DNA of 64,000 bases from Bombilactobacillus bombi (GTDB lineage Bacteria; Bacillota; Bacilli; Lactobacillales; Lactobacillaceae): assembly GCF_003522965.1 (NCBI RefSeq), contig NZ_CP031513.1, forward strand, positions 62,001 to 126,000, written 5' to 3'. A program made the position numbers and the translations under genes. The notes beneath the pieces were generated by a model. It was given only the letters and a program-made list of their open reading frames with translations, was not told the origin of the DNA and did no database searches. Positions 1 to 10,276 of this stretch are shown piece after piece (positions within the stretch are counted from its first letter, which is position 1; every line of letters starts with the position of its first letter).

Positions 1-141
1 TATCCCTTTGCTGGTTTGATTCAATATCGCCAGCCCCAAGCACAGTTAATTGCTGTTAACAAAACACCATTATCAATGCCTAATAATGGGGAAATGATAT
101 TGGGTGATGCGGTTAAAGTTTTTGAGGAGGTACAAGTGTAA
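1..141 (+). CDS. Sir2-family NAD-dependent protein deacylase, C-terminal fragment
   Basis: Only the last 46 codons are in the window, read in frame 1 and ending with TAA at 139-141. The translation contains PFAGLIQY followed by a hydrophobic strand, QAQLIAVNKTP and a final ILGDAVKVF helix. This resembles the end of bacterial sirtuins, where a P-x-A-G-L motif precedes a strand and the NAD-contacting I-x-x-N segment, and the last helix follows a G-(D/K)-A turn. Sirtuins remove acyl groups from lysine using NAD. The catalytic His and zinc Cys residues lie outside the window, so the call rests on the tail alone. The next gene starts directly after the stop codon, and its ribosome binding site lies inside this gene, so the two are probably translationally coupled. 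Confidence 0.6.
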   Translation, partial: YPFAGLIQYRQPQAQLIAVNKTPLSMPNNGEMILGDAVKVFEEVQV

Positions 142-432
142 ATGGCTGAATTAATTGATTATGATGCTCAAATGATGAATTTGGACCAACAAATTCTCCA
201 ATTGTTTGTTAAAAAATTAGATTTGGCTCAAAAGTCAGTTCGACAAAAACAAATTCAAGGTGAATTATTATCTACTAGAGGACAAGATATTGAAGCTGAT
301 GCCACCCAATTAGACTTAATACAACGTCCAGAATATCGAGAATATTTAAAAGATTTACTACGAGATTTACGAATTGTCACTCGACAATATCAAGCTAATC
401 TTTATCGCCAACAGTCTACATCATCTAAGTAA
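142..432 (+). CDS. chorismate mutase-like small helical protein
   Basis: This 96-residue, all-helical protein looks like the AroQ chorismate mutase fold: an opening helix with LDQQILQLFVKKLDLAQ, then a long second helix. AroQ enzymes convert chorismate to prephenate. The family's Arg in the first long helix (L-x-x-R) is Lys-Lys here, and the usual R-E pair of the second helix reads DIEAD, so the catalytic set is not clearly conserved. It may be a non-catalytic relative or a different small helical protein. The start is an ATG immediately after the preceding stop, with GAGGAGG at 124-130. No other aromatic amino acid gene lies nearby, and the neighbours are the sirtuin end and metG, so the context does not suggest a pathway. 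Confidence 0.45.
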   Translation: MAELIDYDAQMMNLDQQILQLFVKKLDLAQKSVRQKQIQGELLSTRGQDIEADATQLDLIQRPEYREYLKDLLRDLRIVTRQYQANLYRQQSTSSK

Positions 433-474
433 GGTATACTAGGTAGATAAAGTCTTTTTTGTCTATATCGGTAA

Positions 475-483
475 TGCTATAAT
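475..483 (+). promoter_or_regulatory. extended -10 promoter for metG
   Basis: TGCTATAAT is a perfect extended -10 element 35 bases before the metG start. The matching -35 position is a T-run with no good TTGACA match, which is typical of promoters that depend on the TG extension. The intergenic gap is 85 bases and holds no T-box leader, so metG appears not to be tRNA-controlled. Confidence 0.55.
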
Positions 484-514
484 TTATAGCAATAATTAAG
501 GAAGTGAGCAGTGA

Positions 515-2521
<2,007 letters not shown>

Positions 2522-2542
2522 TAAAATTAAGCGAGGTTAACT

Positions 2543-3322
2543 GTGAAAATATTTGATGCGCATACGCATTTAAATGATGAACCATTTGCGGGTAAAACTG
2601 ATTATTACTTACAACGGGCTCAAGAATTAGATGTTTTAGAAATGGCAATCATTGGCTCGAATAAGTTGTTTAACCAAACCGCAATTGAATTAGCTCAAAA
2701 ATATCCCCAATTGCATGCGGTCATTGGCTGGCATCCTGAATTTGCCAATGAATATGATCTTACAACAGAACAAGAACTTATCGCACAATTGCAGTTAGAT
2801 GAAGTTATAGCGATTGGTGAAATTGGATTAGATTATCATTGGCCGCAAAATCCGCAACCAGCACAGCAAAAAGAGTTATTTGCTCGACAATTAGATTTAG
2901 CTGAACAATACCAGCTTCCAGTCAATATTCATACGCGGGATGCTTTTGCTGATACGTATGCAGTCTTAAAAGCTCATCAGCCACACTATGGTGTGATTAT
3001 GCACAGTTTTAATGGTCCATTAACGTGGTTGTCTAAATTCTTAGATTTGGATTGTTATATATCTTATAGTGGGGTAGTTTCTTTTAAAAATGCTCCAGAT
3101 GTGCGAGCAGCCGCCCAAAATACTCCAGCCAATCGACTATTAGTAGAAACAGATGCTCCTTATTTAACTCCAGAACCACATCGTGGTGAACAAAATGAGC
3201 CCGGATTTACACATTATGTAGCGGCTGCGGTTGCGCAATGTCGACAAGAAACTTTGGAACAAGTAGCTGCTAATACCTGGAAAAATGCACATGAGGTTTA
3301 TCGTTTGAATGAAAAAAATTAA
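2543..3322 (+). CDS. tatD: TatD-family metal-dependent hydrolase (YabD type)
   Basis: This 259-residue TIM-barrel hydrolase is of the TatD family, whose members act as metal-dependent 3'-5' DNases and D-aminoacyl-tRNA-related hydrolases in various hosts. The metal ligands are all visible: HTH at residues 7-9, the Glu of IGEIGLDYHW near 94, the His of NIHTRDA near 130, the His of MHSFNG near 155 and the Asp of ETDAPYL near 205. The start is GTG at 2543 after a weak GCGAGG. The gene overlaps rnmV by 14 bases, so metG-tatD-rnmV-ksgA is likely one transcript. This context, shared with Bacillus yabD, hints at a tie to RNA or translation quality control, but the true substrate cannot be told from sequence. 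Confidence 0.92.
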   Translation: MKIFDAHTHLNDEPFAGKTDYYLQRAQELDVLEMAIIGSNKLFNQTAIELAQKYPQLHAVIGWHPEFANEYDLTTEQELIAQLQLDEVIAIGEIGLDYHWPQNPQPAQQKELFARQLDLAEQYQLPVNIHTRDAFADTYAVLKAHQPHYGVIMHSFNGPLTWLSKFLDLDCYISYSGVVSFKNAPDVRAAAQNTPANRLLVETDAPYLTPEPHRGEQNEPGFTHYVAAAVAQCRQETLEQVAANTWKNAHEVYRLNEKN

Positions 3323-3878
3323 AGAAGTTATTGTGGTAGAAGGCCGTTCTGATACTGCTCGCTTACGTCAGGTTTTAGGCGATGTGGATACAATTGAAAC
3401 TAACGGTTCGGCCATTAATGAAGATACTTTAAGGCTAATTAAGCAGGCTCAACAAACGCGGGGGGTTATTGTCATTACTGATCCTGATTTCAATGGTCAA
3501 AAAATTCGTCAAAAAATTGTTGCAGCTATCCCCACAGTTAAACAAGCTTTTTTACGGCGTCAAGATAGTGTACCAACTAATCAACATGGCAGCTTAGGTC
3601 TAGAACACGCTAGTGCAGCTGTTATTAAACAAGCACTGCAAACAGTCTATACTCCCACTAGTCATATTAAGGCTTTGATTAGTAAAGAAGAATTAGTTGA
3701 ACTAGGACTTTTAGGAGGAGCTGATGCGCAAAAATTGCGTTCTTTGGTAGGCGATTTGCTGCACATTGGCTATGCGAATGCTAAACAGCTGCCTCGAAAA
3801 TTGGCCATGTTTGCTATTTCAAAACCGCAGTTAAGCGCTGCTGTAAAACAAGCAAAAGAGGAATTATATGGTAGTTGA
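3309..3878 (+). CDS. rnmV: ribonuclease M5
   Basis: RNase M5 makes the final cuts that mature 5S rRNA in low-GC Gram-positive bacteria, with ribosomal protein L18 as helper. The 189-residue product has a Toprim domain in its first half: VVEGRSD carries the catalytic Glu and TDPDFNGQK the D-x-D metal site. The C-terminal half is the family's DUF4093 part. The gene starts inside tatD and overlaps ksgA by 11 bases, so expression is likely coupled. Pairing with ksgA, another rRNA maturation enzyme, is the standard Bacillus arrangement. Confidence 0.95.
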   Translation: MKKIKEVIVVEGRSDTARLRQVLGDVDTIETNGSAINEDTLRLIKQAQQTRGVIVITDPDFNGQKIRQKIVAAIPTVKQAFLRRQDSVPTNQHGSLGLEHASAAVIKQALQTVYTPTSHIKALISKEELVELGLLGGADAQKLRSLVGDLLHIGYANAKQLPRKLAMFAISKPQLSAAVKQAKEELYGS

Positions 3879-4758
3879 AAAGTTTGATATAGCAGATCCT
3901 GTGCGGACACAGGCAATTTTAGATCGTTATCAAATACAAGCTCATAAATCTTTGGGCCAAAATTTTCTCCGTGATCCCCACGTGATTGATCAAATTGTTG
4001 CTAGTGCTCAGATTCACCCTCAAGATATTATTTTAGAAATCGGTCCTGGCATTGGGGGACTAACACAGCAATTGGCTAAAGAAGCTAAGCATGTTTATGC
4101 TTGGGAAATTGATCAGCATTTAATTCCTATTTTGCAAGAGAATTTGGCAGCAATGACCAATATCACTATTATGCAGGCAGATATTTTAAAAGTTGACCTA
4201 CCAAAATTCTTTGTAGAACATAATTTACAACAAAGTTCAGTTAAAGTCGTTGCCAATTTGCCGTATTATATTACGACGCCAATTTTATTACGCATATTGC
4301 AAGCTGATGTCCCTTTAAAACAATTAGTCTTAATGATGCAAAAAGAAGTAGCCGAGCGAATTTGTGCGCGTCCCAGACATAAAGAATACGGTGCTTTAAG
4401 CGTGGCAGTACAAACTAAGAGTGCAGTCGAAATCACTCAAATTGTGTCACATGAAGCTTTTGTTCCCCAACCTAAAGTTGATTCTGCAGTGGTTAGTTTT
4501 GATTTGTTAGCCGATTTACCGGTTAAAGTAACGGATTATGCTGCTTTGATGAAATTTGTTCAAGCAATTTTTCGCCAAAAACGCAAAACGCTCTGGAATA
4601 ACTTATTGGTATACGTTGGTAAAACAACTACGCACAAAGAACAATTACAATTAATTTATGATCAATTAGAATATCCAACGAATATCCGAGCGGAAGAACT
4701 GAGCTTAGAACAAATTGTACAGTTGCAACAGTTAGTTGCAGAGCAAATTACCCTTTAA
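3868..4758 (+). CDS. rsmA: 16S rRNA (adenine1518-N6/adenine1519-N6)-dimethyltransferase
   Basis: RsmA/KsgA dimethylates the two adjacent adenines in the helix 45 loop of 16S rRNA, a late step in 30S assembly. The 296-residue product shows the family opening KSLGQNFLRD, the SAM-binding loop ILEIGPGIGGLT and the catalytic NLPYYI motif, followed by the helical C-terminal domain with FRQKRKTL. Length is normal. The start ATG overlaps the end of rnmV, with AGAGGA upstream. It is the last gene of the metG operon; no strong terminator follows, only a short inverted repeat at 4772-4788 that lies just before the veg promoter. Confidence 0.96.
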   Translation: MVVEKFDIADPVRTQAILDRYQIQAHKSLGQNFLRDPHVIDQIVASAQIHPQDIILEIGPGIGGLTQQLAKEAKHVYAWEIDQHLIPILQENLAAMTNITIMQADILKVDLPKFFVEHNLQQSSVKVVANLPYYITTPILLRILQADVPLKQLVLMMQKEVAERICARPRHKEYGALSVAVQTKSAVEITQIVSHEAFVPQPKVDSAVVSFDLLADLPVKVTDYAALMKFVQAIFRQKRKTLWNNLLVYVGKTTTHKEQLQLIYDQLEYPTNIRAEELSLEQIVQLQQLVAEQITL

Positions 4759-4771
4759 TAAAAGTTATTTA

Positions 4772-4788
4772 AATGAGATTTTCTCATT
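4772..4788. repeat. short perfect inverted repeat before the veg promoter
   Basis: AATGAGA and TCTCATT form a 7-base perfect inverted repeat around TTT. It sits just after the ksgA stop and ends three bases before the -35 element of veg. There is no T-run after it, so it is a weak candidate for a terminator and could equally be an operator. Confidence 0.4.
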
Positions 4789-4791
4789 AGA

Positions 4792-4820
4792 TTGAAGTTT
4801 ATTAATTATTGTGTTATAAT
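4792..4820 (+). promoter_or_regulatory. strong promoter of veg
   Basis: TTGAAG and TATAAT are separated by 17 bases, and TG stands at the extended -10 position. This is the best-formed promoter in the first 10 kb. Bacillus veg is also known for a very strong sigma-A promoter. Confidence 0.8.
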
Positions 4821-4843
4821 ATCCCCGCGAAGGGGTTGAGTTT

Positions 4844-5077
4844 ATGCCAGCATCATTTGCTTCAATTAAGCGCGACTTAGATGGCCACATCGGTGATGGT
4901 ATCACTGTTGTGGCCCAAGCTGGTCGCAAACGTGTTACCCGCCGTCATGGGAAATTAGCCGAAACATTTCATTCTGTTTTTGTCGTGGACTTAGATCCGA
5001 CGGAAAATTCTTTTGAACGGGTTTCATATAGTTATGTTGATTTATTAACAAAGTCAATTGAGTTGACTTTTGATTAA
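4844..5077 (+). CDS. veg: Veg family protein
   Basis: This 77-residue protein matches the conserved Veg family (DUF1021), including LDGHIGDGITVVAQAGRKR in its first half and the pattern FVVDLDP in its second. In Bacillus subtilis Veg stimulates biofilm matrix genes by interfering with SinR, but lactobacilli lack that pathway, so the role here is unknown. The gene is monocistronic, between a strong promoter and a clear terminator. The start ATG follows AAGGGG. Confidence 0.93.
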   Translation: MPASFASIKRDLDGHIGDGITVVAQAGRKRVTRRHGKLAETFHSVFVVDLDPTENSFERVSYSYVDLLTKSIELTFD

Positions 5078-5100
5078 GATTGCTACGGCAATCTTTTTTT
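5076..5100 (+). terminator. intrinsic terminator of veg
   Basis: GATTGC and GCAATC form a stem with a TACG loop, directly followed by seven T. The stem begins at the veg stop codon. Confidence 0.8.
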
Positions 5101-5120
5101 GTGCAAAAATTCCTTCATAA

Positions 5121-5151
5121 TTGATAAAATGTTCGGATTATCGGTTATAAT
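5121..5151 (+). promoter_or_regulatory. purR promoter with PurBox in its spacer
   Basis: TTGATA (5121-5126) and TATAAT (5146-5151) lie 19 bases apart. Between them, AATGTTCGGATTA (5128-5140) read on the minus strand matches the PurBox consensus AWWWCCGAACWWT at 12 of 13 positions. An operator between -35 and -10 would block RNA polymerase, so PurR probably represses its own gene. Confidence 0.65.
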
Positions 5152-5184
5152 AAAACTAAATCGAAAATTAAGCAGGGACATTTT

Positions 5185-6027
5185 ATGAAAATACGAAGAA
5201 GTGAACGGTTAGTCGGAATGACACATTATCTAGAAAACCAACCGTATCGTTTAATTCCATTACCAATTTTTGCCAAAAAATATCATGCAGCCAAGTCTTC
5301 TATCAGTGAAGATATTACAATTTTAAAGCATGCTTTTTTGGTTAATAATATTGGTTATATTGAAACTTTGCCAGGTGCTGGGGGCGGAGTCATATTTACA
5401 CCAGGAATAAATCAAGAAACTGCGACCCATTATTTGACAGAATTACAGCAAAAGCTCTCTGATCCACAACGAATATTACCCGGAGGATATTTATATTCTT
5501 CTGATATCATTGGTGATGCCACATTACTTCGCAAAATTGGTTTACTAATTGCTACGCGCTATGCTGGTCAAAAAGCAGATGCAATTATGACGGTAGCAAC
5601 CAAAGGAATCCCTATTGCTCAAAGTGTGGCTTATTACTTGAATATTCCTTATGTGATTGTGCGTCGAGAATCTAAAGTCACTGAAGGTCCTACATTAAGT
5701 GTTAATTATGAATCGGGATCTTCTTCTAGAGTAGAAAAAATGGAACTTTCCAAGCGGAGCTTGCCACAAGGAGCTAAAGTTATTGCAGTGGATGACTTTA
5801 TGAAGGGTGGCGGAACTGTTAGTGGAATGCGGAATTTGGTGCAAGAATTTGCAGGCGAATTAGTCGGAATTAGTGTTTTAGTAGACTCTAGCACGCAACA
5901 ATCTAATAAGGATACCAACGTAACTACCTTACTAAATGTTCAACATTTAGATGCCAAAGTACCAGCATTAACTGTGGGCTTAGGTAATTATTTACAAGTG
6001 ACTGATTTTAGTCATTTTAATGGGTAA
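5185..6027 (+). CDS. purR: purine operon regulator PurR (PRPP-responsive)
   Basis: PurR of Gram-positive bacteria binds PurBox DNA and senses PRPP through a phosphoribosyltransferase-like domain that has lost enzyme activity. The 280-residue product has a winged helix at about residues 1-75 and the PRT fold after it, with the PRPP loop VIAVDDFMKGGGT near 205. Residues around YVIVRRESKVTEG also fit the family. The start ATG follows GCAGGGA. A PurBox in its own promoter suggests autoregulation. The genes downstream (glmU, prs) have their own promoter; prs makes the PRPP that PurR senses. Confidence 0.95.
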   Translation: MKIRRSERLVGMTHYLENQPYRLIPLPIFAKKYHAAKSSISEDITILKHAFLVNNIGYIETLPGAGGGVIFTPGINQETATHYLTELQQKLSDPQRILPGGYLYSSDIIGDATLLRKIGLLIATRYAGQKADAIMTVATKGIPIAQSVAYYLNIPYVIVRRESKVTEGPTLSVNYESGSSSRVEKMELSKRSLPQGAKVIAVDDFMKGGGTVSGMRNLVQEFAGELVGISVLVDSSTQQSNKDTNVTTLLNVQHLDAKVPALTVGLGNYLQVTDFSHFNG

Positions 6028-6060
6028 GTAAGACACAGTTTTTTCATTTTTAACAAAATA

Positions 6061-6089
6061 TTGAGCCAACTTCCAGATTAAGGTATGAT
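6061..6089 (+). promoter_or_regulatory. promoter of glmU-prs
   Basis: TTGAGC and TATGAT are separated by 17 bases, 35 bases before the glmU start. No PurBox is visible here. Confidence 0.6.
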
Positions 6090-6123
6090 ATCTATGGAAA
6101 ATTATCACGATTGAAGGGAATTT

Positions 6124-7515
6124 ATGATGGCAAATCGTTTTACCGTAATTTTAGCTGCAGGAAAAGGAACACGGATGAAATCCCATCTCTATAAAGTTTT
6201 GCATCCAGTCTGTGGCAAAGCAATGGTAGATCATGTTTTAACGCAAGTAGAACAACTGCATCCAGCTCAAATAATCACGGTAATTGCTACTCATGCTCAA
6301 GCTGTTCAAGACCTATTAGGCTCGCGGACGCAATACGTTGAGCAGACAGAACAGTTAGGCACAGCGCATGCTGTTTTGCAAACCGAAAAACTCTTAAGTC
6401 AACACTCAGGTACGACATTGATTATGAGTGGGGATACGCCGCTTTTTACAGCTGCAACTTTGGAGCAGTTATTTGCCTACCATGAACAGCAGCAAGCGCA
6501 GGCAACTATTTTAACCGCCAAAACGCAAAATCCTTTTGGCTATGGCCGGATCATTCGCGATGATCAAGGTCAAGTTAAGAAAATTGTGGAACAAAAAGAC
6601 GCCAGTGCTCAAGAACAATTAGTTCAGGAGATAAATACTGGAGTTTATTGTTTTGATAATCAAAAGCTGTTCCATTACTTACATCAAGTAAATAATGATA
6701 ATGCACAAGGAGAATATTATTTACCTGATGTGATTGAATTAATGCAAAAAGATCATGATCGCGTTAGTGCTTACTTAATGGATGATTTTGAAGAATCATT
6801 AGGCGTTAATGATCGAGTAGCTTTGGCACAGGCTACTAAAATAATGCAAGCACGTATTAATCGTCAACATATGCAAAATGGAGTCAGCTTAATTGATCCT
6901 GAGCATACCTTTATTGATGAAGGTGTGCAAATTGGTTCTGATACAGTAATTGAGTCGGGGGTAGTAATTAAGGCTGGTACTCAAATTGGGCATAACTGCT
7001 ATATTGGTGCTGGGTCTCGTTTAGATGCTGCCGTCTTAGAAGATAATGTGCACGTAATGAGTTCGACAATTGAGAAGTCTGTGATGCGGCATGATAGTAA
7101 TATTGGACCGAATTCACATTTACGTCCGCAATCTGACATTGGTCCAGAAGTTCATATCGGCAATTTCTGTGAAGTCAAAAATGCAACTCTTGGTGCACGT
7201 ACTAAAATGGGACATTTGAGTTATGTAGGTGATGCAACTTTAGGCAGTGATATTAATATTGGTTGTGGTGTAGTCTTTGTTAATTATGATGGTCAAAGAA
7301 AATGGCACACTGATATTGGCGACCATGCATTTATAGGAAGTAATGCTAATATCGTGGGACCTGTGAAGATTAGTGACCATTCCTTTGTGGCTGCTGGTTC
7401 CACAGTGACGGGTGATGTGCCGCAGCATGCAATGGCAATTGCTCGTGCACGACAAACAAACAAAGATAATTATTGGTCTAAATTACCTTTGTCTGATGAT
7501 CCTGATTGGCAATAA
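6124..7515 (+). CDS. glmU: bifunctional UDP-N-acetylglucosamine pyrophosphorylase / glucosamine-1-phosphate N-acetyltransferase
   Basis: GlmU acetylates glucosamine-1-phosphate and then couples it to UTP, giving UDP-GlcNAc for peptidoglycan and teichoic acid. The 463-residue product has the nucleotidyltransferase domain first ([11 protein letters not shown] at 10-20, GTAHA near 80) and a left-handed beta-helix acetyltransferase domain from about 250 (repeated hexapeptides such as IGSNAN and VAAGSTV). Two ATG codons stand in tandem; GAAGGGAA suits either the first (6124) or the second (6127). The prs gene follows after 44 bases with no terminator, as in Bacillus. Confidence 0.97.
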   Translation: MMANRFTVILAAGKGTRMKSHLYKVLHPVCGKAMVDHVLTQVEQLHPAQIITVIATHAQAVQDLLGSRTQYVEQTEQLGTAHAVLQTEKLLSQHSGTTLIMSGDTPLFTAATLEQLFAYHEQQQAQATILTAKTQNPFGYGRIIRDDQGQVKKIVEQKDASAQEQLVQEINTGVYCFDNQKLFHYLHQVNNDNAQGEYYLPDVIELMQKDHDRVSAYLMDDFEESLGVNDRVALAQATKIMQARINRQHMQNGVSLIDPEHTFIDEGVQIGSDTVIESGVVIKAGTQIGHNCYIGAGSRLDAAVLEDNVHVMSSTIEKSVMRHDSNIGPNSHLRPQSDIGPEVHIGNFCEVKNATLGARTKMGHLSYVGDATLGSDINIGCGVVFVNYDGQRKWHTDIGDHAFIGSNANIVGPVKISDHSFVAAGSTVTGDVPQHAMAIARARQTNKDNYWSKLPLSDDPDWQ

Positions 7516-7559
7516 TTCTGTTGTAGTTGAATAATTAAATAAGGAAAGTTGAGAGAGTA

Positions 7560-8534
7560 ATGTCGATAAATAAATCTGAATGTGAAATGAAGCTTTTTGC
7601 GTTAAATTCTAACAAACCTTTGGCTCAAAAAATTTCTGAAGCAGTGGGGGTTCCTCTAGGTAAGTCGTCTGTTAAACGTTTTAGCGATGGTGAAATTCAA
7701 ATTAATATTGAAGAAAGTATTCGTGGCGCTGAAGTTTTTATTATTCAATCTACTTCAGCTCCAGTGAACGACAACTTAATGGAATTGTTAATTATGATTG
7801 ATGCCTTAAAACGGGCATCAGCTCAAATTGTTAATGTAGTTATGCCTTATTATGGTTATGCTCGTCAAGATCGCAAAGCACGTTCCAGAGAGCCAATTAC
7901 AGCTAAACTAGTTGCCAATATGTTAGAAAAAGCTGGTGCCGATCGAATTTTAGCTTTAGACTTGCATGCGGCTCAAATTCAAGGTTTCTTCGATATTCCA
8001 GTAGACCATCTTTTAGGGGCTCCTTTATTAGCTGATTATTTCCTAGAAAATCATTTAGATGAAGATGCTGTGGTAGTTTCACCAGATCATGGTGGAGTAG
8101 TTCGGGCTCGGAGGCTAGCAGAATTTTTAAAGGCTCCAATCGCAATTATCGACAAGCGCCGGCCTAAGCCAAATGTTTCTGAAGTAATGAATATCATTGG
8201 TGATGTTAAGAACAAACGTGCTATTATTATTGATGATATGATTGATACAGCTGGAACTATTACTTTAGCAGCACAGGCGTTAATGGATGCTGGAGCCAAA
8301 GAAGTTTATGCTAGTTGTACACATGGAGTTCTATCAGGTCCAGCAATGGAACGACTTGAACAATCTCCTATTAAAAAAGTGATTGTAACAGACTCTATTC
8401 AATTACCAGCTGCTAAAAAAATTGAAAAAATGGTAGAAATTTCAGTTGGACCTTTAATTGGCGACGCCATTAAGCGAATTTATAAGAATGAACCAGTCAG
8501 TCCGTTATTCAATAACAGATATAAAAGACATTAA
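7560..8534 (+). CDS. prs: ribose-phosphate pyrophosphokinase (PRPP synthetase)
   Basis: Prs makes PRPP from ribose-5-phosphate and ATP, feeding purine, pyrimidine, histidine and NAD synthesis. The 324-residue product has the family's opening [10 protein letters not shown], the flexible-loop region with [15 protein letters not shown], the metal-binding [11 protein letters not shown] and the PRPP-binding loop [12 protein letters not shown]. Length is typical. The start ATG is preceded by AAGGAAAG at a long distance; a later ATG would remove only nine residues. The gene shares a transcript with glmU and ends at a strong bidirectional terminator. Confidence 0.97.
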   Translation: MSINKSECEMKLFALNSNKPLAQKISEAVGVPLGKSSVKRFSDGEIQINIEESIRGAEVFIIQSTSAPVNDNLMELLIMIDALKRASAQIVNVVMPYYGYARQDRKARSREPITAKLVANMLEKAGADRILALDLHAAQIQGFFDIPVDHLLGAPLLADYFLENHLDEDAVVVSPDHGGVVRARRLAEFLKAPIAIIDKRRPKPNVSEVMNIIGDVKNKRAIIIDDMIDTAGTITLAAQALMDAGAKEVYASCTHGVLSGPAMERLEQSPIKKVIVTDSIQLPAAKKIEKMVEISVGPLIGDAIKRIYKNEPVSPLFNNRYKRH

Positions 8535-8554
8535 TAAAACAACTTTTACCAACT

Positions 8555-8602
8555 AAAAATCCAGAGTTACTAGTTATTCTAGCTAGCAACTCTGGATTTT
8601 TT
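8555..8602. terminator. bidirectional intrinsic terminator between prs and the amidohydrolase
   Basis: AAAAATCCAGAGTT and AACTCTGGATTTTT form a stem of 13 to 14 pairs around an internal CTAG...CTAG mini-stem. A- and T-runs on either side let it work for both converging genes. Confidence 0.85.
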
Positions 8603-8616
8603 AAGATAGAGATTAA

Positions 8617-9786
8617 TTATTGCAGAAAATTTAAAACGGTTGCGATATCGGTTTTAACGCCATTAATTAATGCCTTTTCATCAATTATAAATTGAGGACT
8701 ATGATTAGCGTATTTGTAACCTTCTGCTGCCAAACCGCCTCCCAAAATAAAGTAACAAAGAGGCGCTAATTTACCATAAGCCGAAAAATCTTCACTAGCT
8801 GATGTTTTGCCAGCGGTGGTAACTAGTTGTGGTCCGAGAACTTGTTGGGCACTTTGATAAACTAACTTACTTAAGGAAGAATCGTTAATAACGGCATCAT
8901 AGTAGAATTGATAGTCTAACTCTGGAGTGGCACCATATGTTTGACAGGTATTTTGGACAATCGCCTTAATTTTTTGAGCTATAATCTGACGAGTGGTTTG
9001 ATTAACAGAGCGAATCGAGGCACTCAAATAAGCTGTATCAGCTATTACATTCGGAGCACTTCCAGCCTTAAATTCTCCAATGTTAACAACGTTTAATTCA
9101 TCTGGCGCCGTCAAACGCGAAACTACAGTTTGAATTTGGTTAATAATTTCGTTGCCAACAATAATTGGATCAATGCTATTTTGAGGCATCGATCCATGAC
9201 CACCTTTGCCTTGAATTGTTAATTTCATAACGTCTGATGCTGTGGAAACTGGTCCACCTAAAACGACATTAATACTGCCGGTTGGTAAAAATGGAATAAT
9301 GTGCAGTCCAATAATAGCATCGATATTTTTTAAATAACCACTTTGAACAATTTCTTGGGCACCACCTGGCGGTGTTTCTTCGGCGTGCTGAAATAAAACC
9401 TGTACCGAACCGGAAAATTGATTTCGTAATTGGACTAAGACTTTTGCAGTTGCTAGTAAGATTGCCATATGAGTATCATGGCCACAAGCATGCATTACTG
9501 AAGGTGTTTGGGAAGCAAATTCTAATTTTGTTTCTTCTTGGACTGGAAGTGCATCGATATCAGCCCGGAGTAAAATTCTTTTGCCAGCACTTTTACCAGT
9601 AATAGTACCTAAGACACTTGTAGGCGTGGGTTGCTCAATTTTAATATCGCCAAAAGATTTTAATTGGTGAATTAAATAATGGCTAGTTTTTTCTTCGTGA
9701 AATGAAAGCTCAGGATTTTGATGTAAATAACGCCGCCACTTAATCATTTCAGATGTGGGTATTAAATCAAACCATGATTTTGTCAT
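8617..9786 (-). CDS. M20-family amidohydrolase (hippurate/N-acyl-amino-acid hydrolase type)
   Basis: This 389-residue enzyme belongs to peptidase family M20D, metal-dependent hydrolases that remove acyl groups from amino acids or amino acid conjugates. Metal ligands are visible in HACGHDTHMA near residue 100 and in the catalytic HAEETPPGGAQ near 135, followed by IGLHIIP; the lid domain runs from about 180 to 295. The closest named relatives are amidohydrolases such as hippurate hydrolase and N-acetyldiaminopimelate deacetylase, but no lysine-pathway gene lies nearby, so the substrate is open. It starts with ATG after AAAGGAAA and lies downstream of mscL on the same strand. Confidence 0.85.
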   Translation of the reverse strand: MTKSWFDLIPTSEMIKWRRYLHQNPELSFHEEKTSHYLIHQLKSFGDIKIEQPTPTSVLGTITGKSAGKRILLRADIDALPVQEETKLEFASQTPSVMHACGHDTHMAILLATAKVLVQLRNQFSGSVQVLFQHAEETPPGGAQEIVQSGYLKNIDAIIGLHIIPFLPTGSINVVLGGPVSTASDVMKLTIQGKGGHGSMPQNSIDPIIVGNEIINQIQTVVSRLTAPDELNVVNIGEFKAGSAPNVIADTAYLSASIRSVNQTTRQIIAQKIKAIVQNTCQTYGATPELDYQFYYDAVINDSSLSKLVYQSAQQVLGPQLVTTAGKTSASEDFSAYGKLAPLCYFILGGGLAAEGYKYANHSPQFIIDEKALINGVKTDIATVLNFLQ

Positions 9787-9873
9787 AATGTTTCCTTTCT
9801 AAAATAATACATAGATTATTTTGTACTTCAGAACTATCTCTTAACTAAGGTTAATTCTATTATACTTATTATT

Positions 9874-10254
9874 TTATTTTTGTGAGCTATTTTGGTTTTG
9901 CTTGAGCAAATCACGGATTTCTTCTAAGTATTGTTCAGACATTTGTTCAGGACTGGGTTGTGCAGGTGCTTCATTTTGGGGATGGTGTAGTTTATTAATA
10001 GCTTTAACAATCAGAAAAACGACAAAGGAAATAATTAAAAACTCAATTACTGCATTTAAGAAATCACCAATCTTAAACATACCAATTGTTAAAGATGATA
10101 AATTAATATGGCCTAAGAATAAGCCAATAAAAGGATTTAAAATATATTTAGTAAGGGCGCTGACAATTTTATTAAAAGCACCCCCAATAATAACACCAAC
10201 AGCCAAGTCGATGACATTGCCTCGAGAAATAAATTCTTTGAATTCTTTTAACAT
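9874..10254 (-). CDS. mscL: large-conductance mechanosensitive channel
   Basis: MscL opens under membrane tension and releases solutes during osmotic downshock. The 126-residue product has the family opening FKEFISRGNVIDLAVGV, the first membrane helix (about 15-45) with GGAFNKIV, a short outer loop, a second helix (about 68-90, IIEFLIIS-like with FVVFLIVKAIN) and a cytoplasmic C-terminal helix. It starts with ATG after AAAGGAG. The HD-phosphohydrolase gene stands 22 bases upstream on the same strand, so co-transcription is likely. Confidence 0.95.
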   Translation of the reverse strand: MLKEFKEFISRGNVIDLAVGVIIGGAFNKIVSALTKYILNPFIGLFLGHINLSSLTIGMFKIGDFLNAVIEFLIISFVVFLIVKAINKLHHPQNEAPAQPSPEQMSEQYLEEIRDLLKQNQNSSQK

Positions 10255-10276
10255 GATAAAACTCCTTTTGTAATTA

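Noticed and set aside
7240-7455. Open frames antisense to glmU, pyrG, dusB, fusA and other genes
   Set aside because: They are short, lack ribosome binding sites and lie opposite strongly conserved genes, so they are shadows of the real coding frames.
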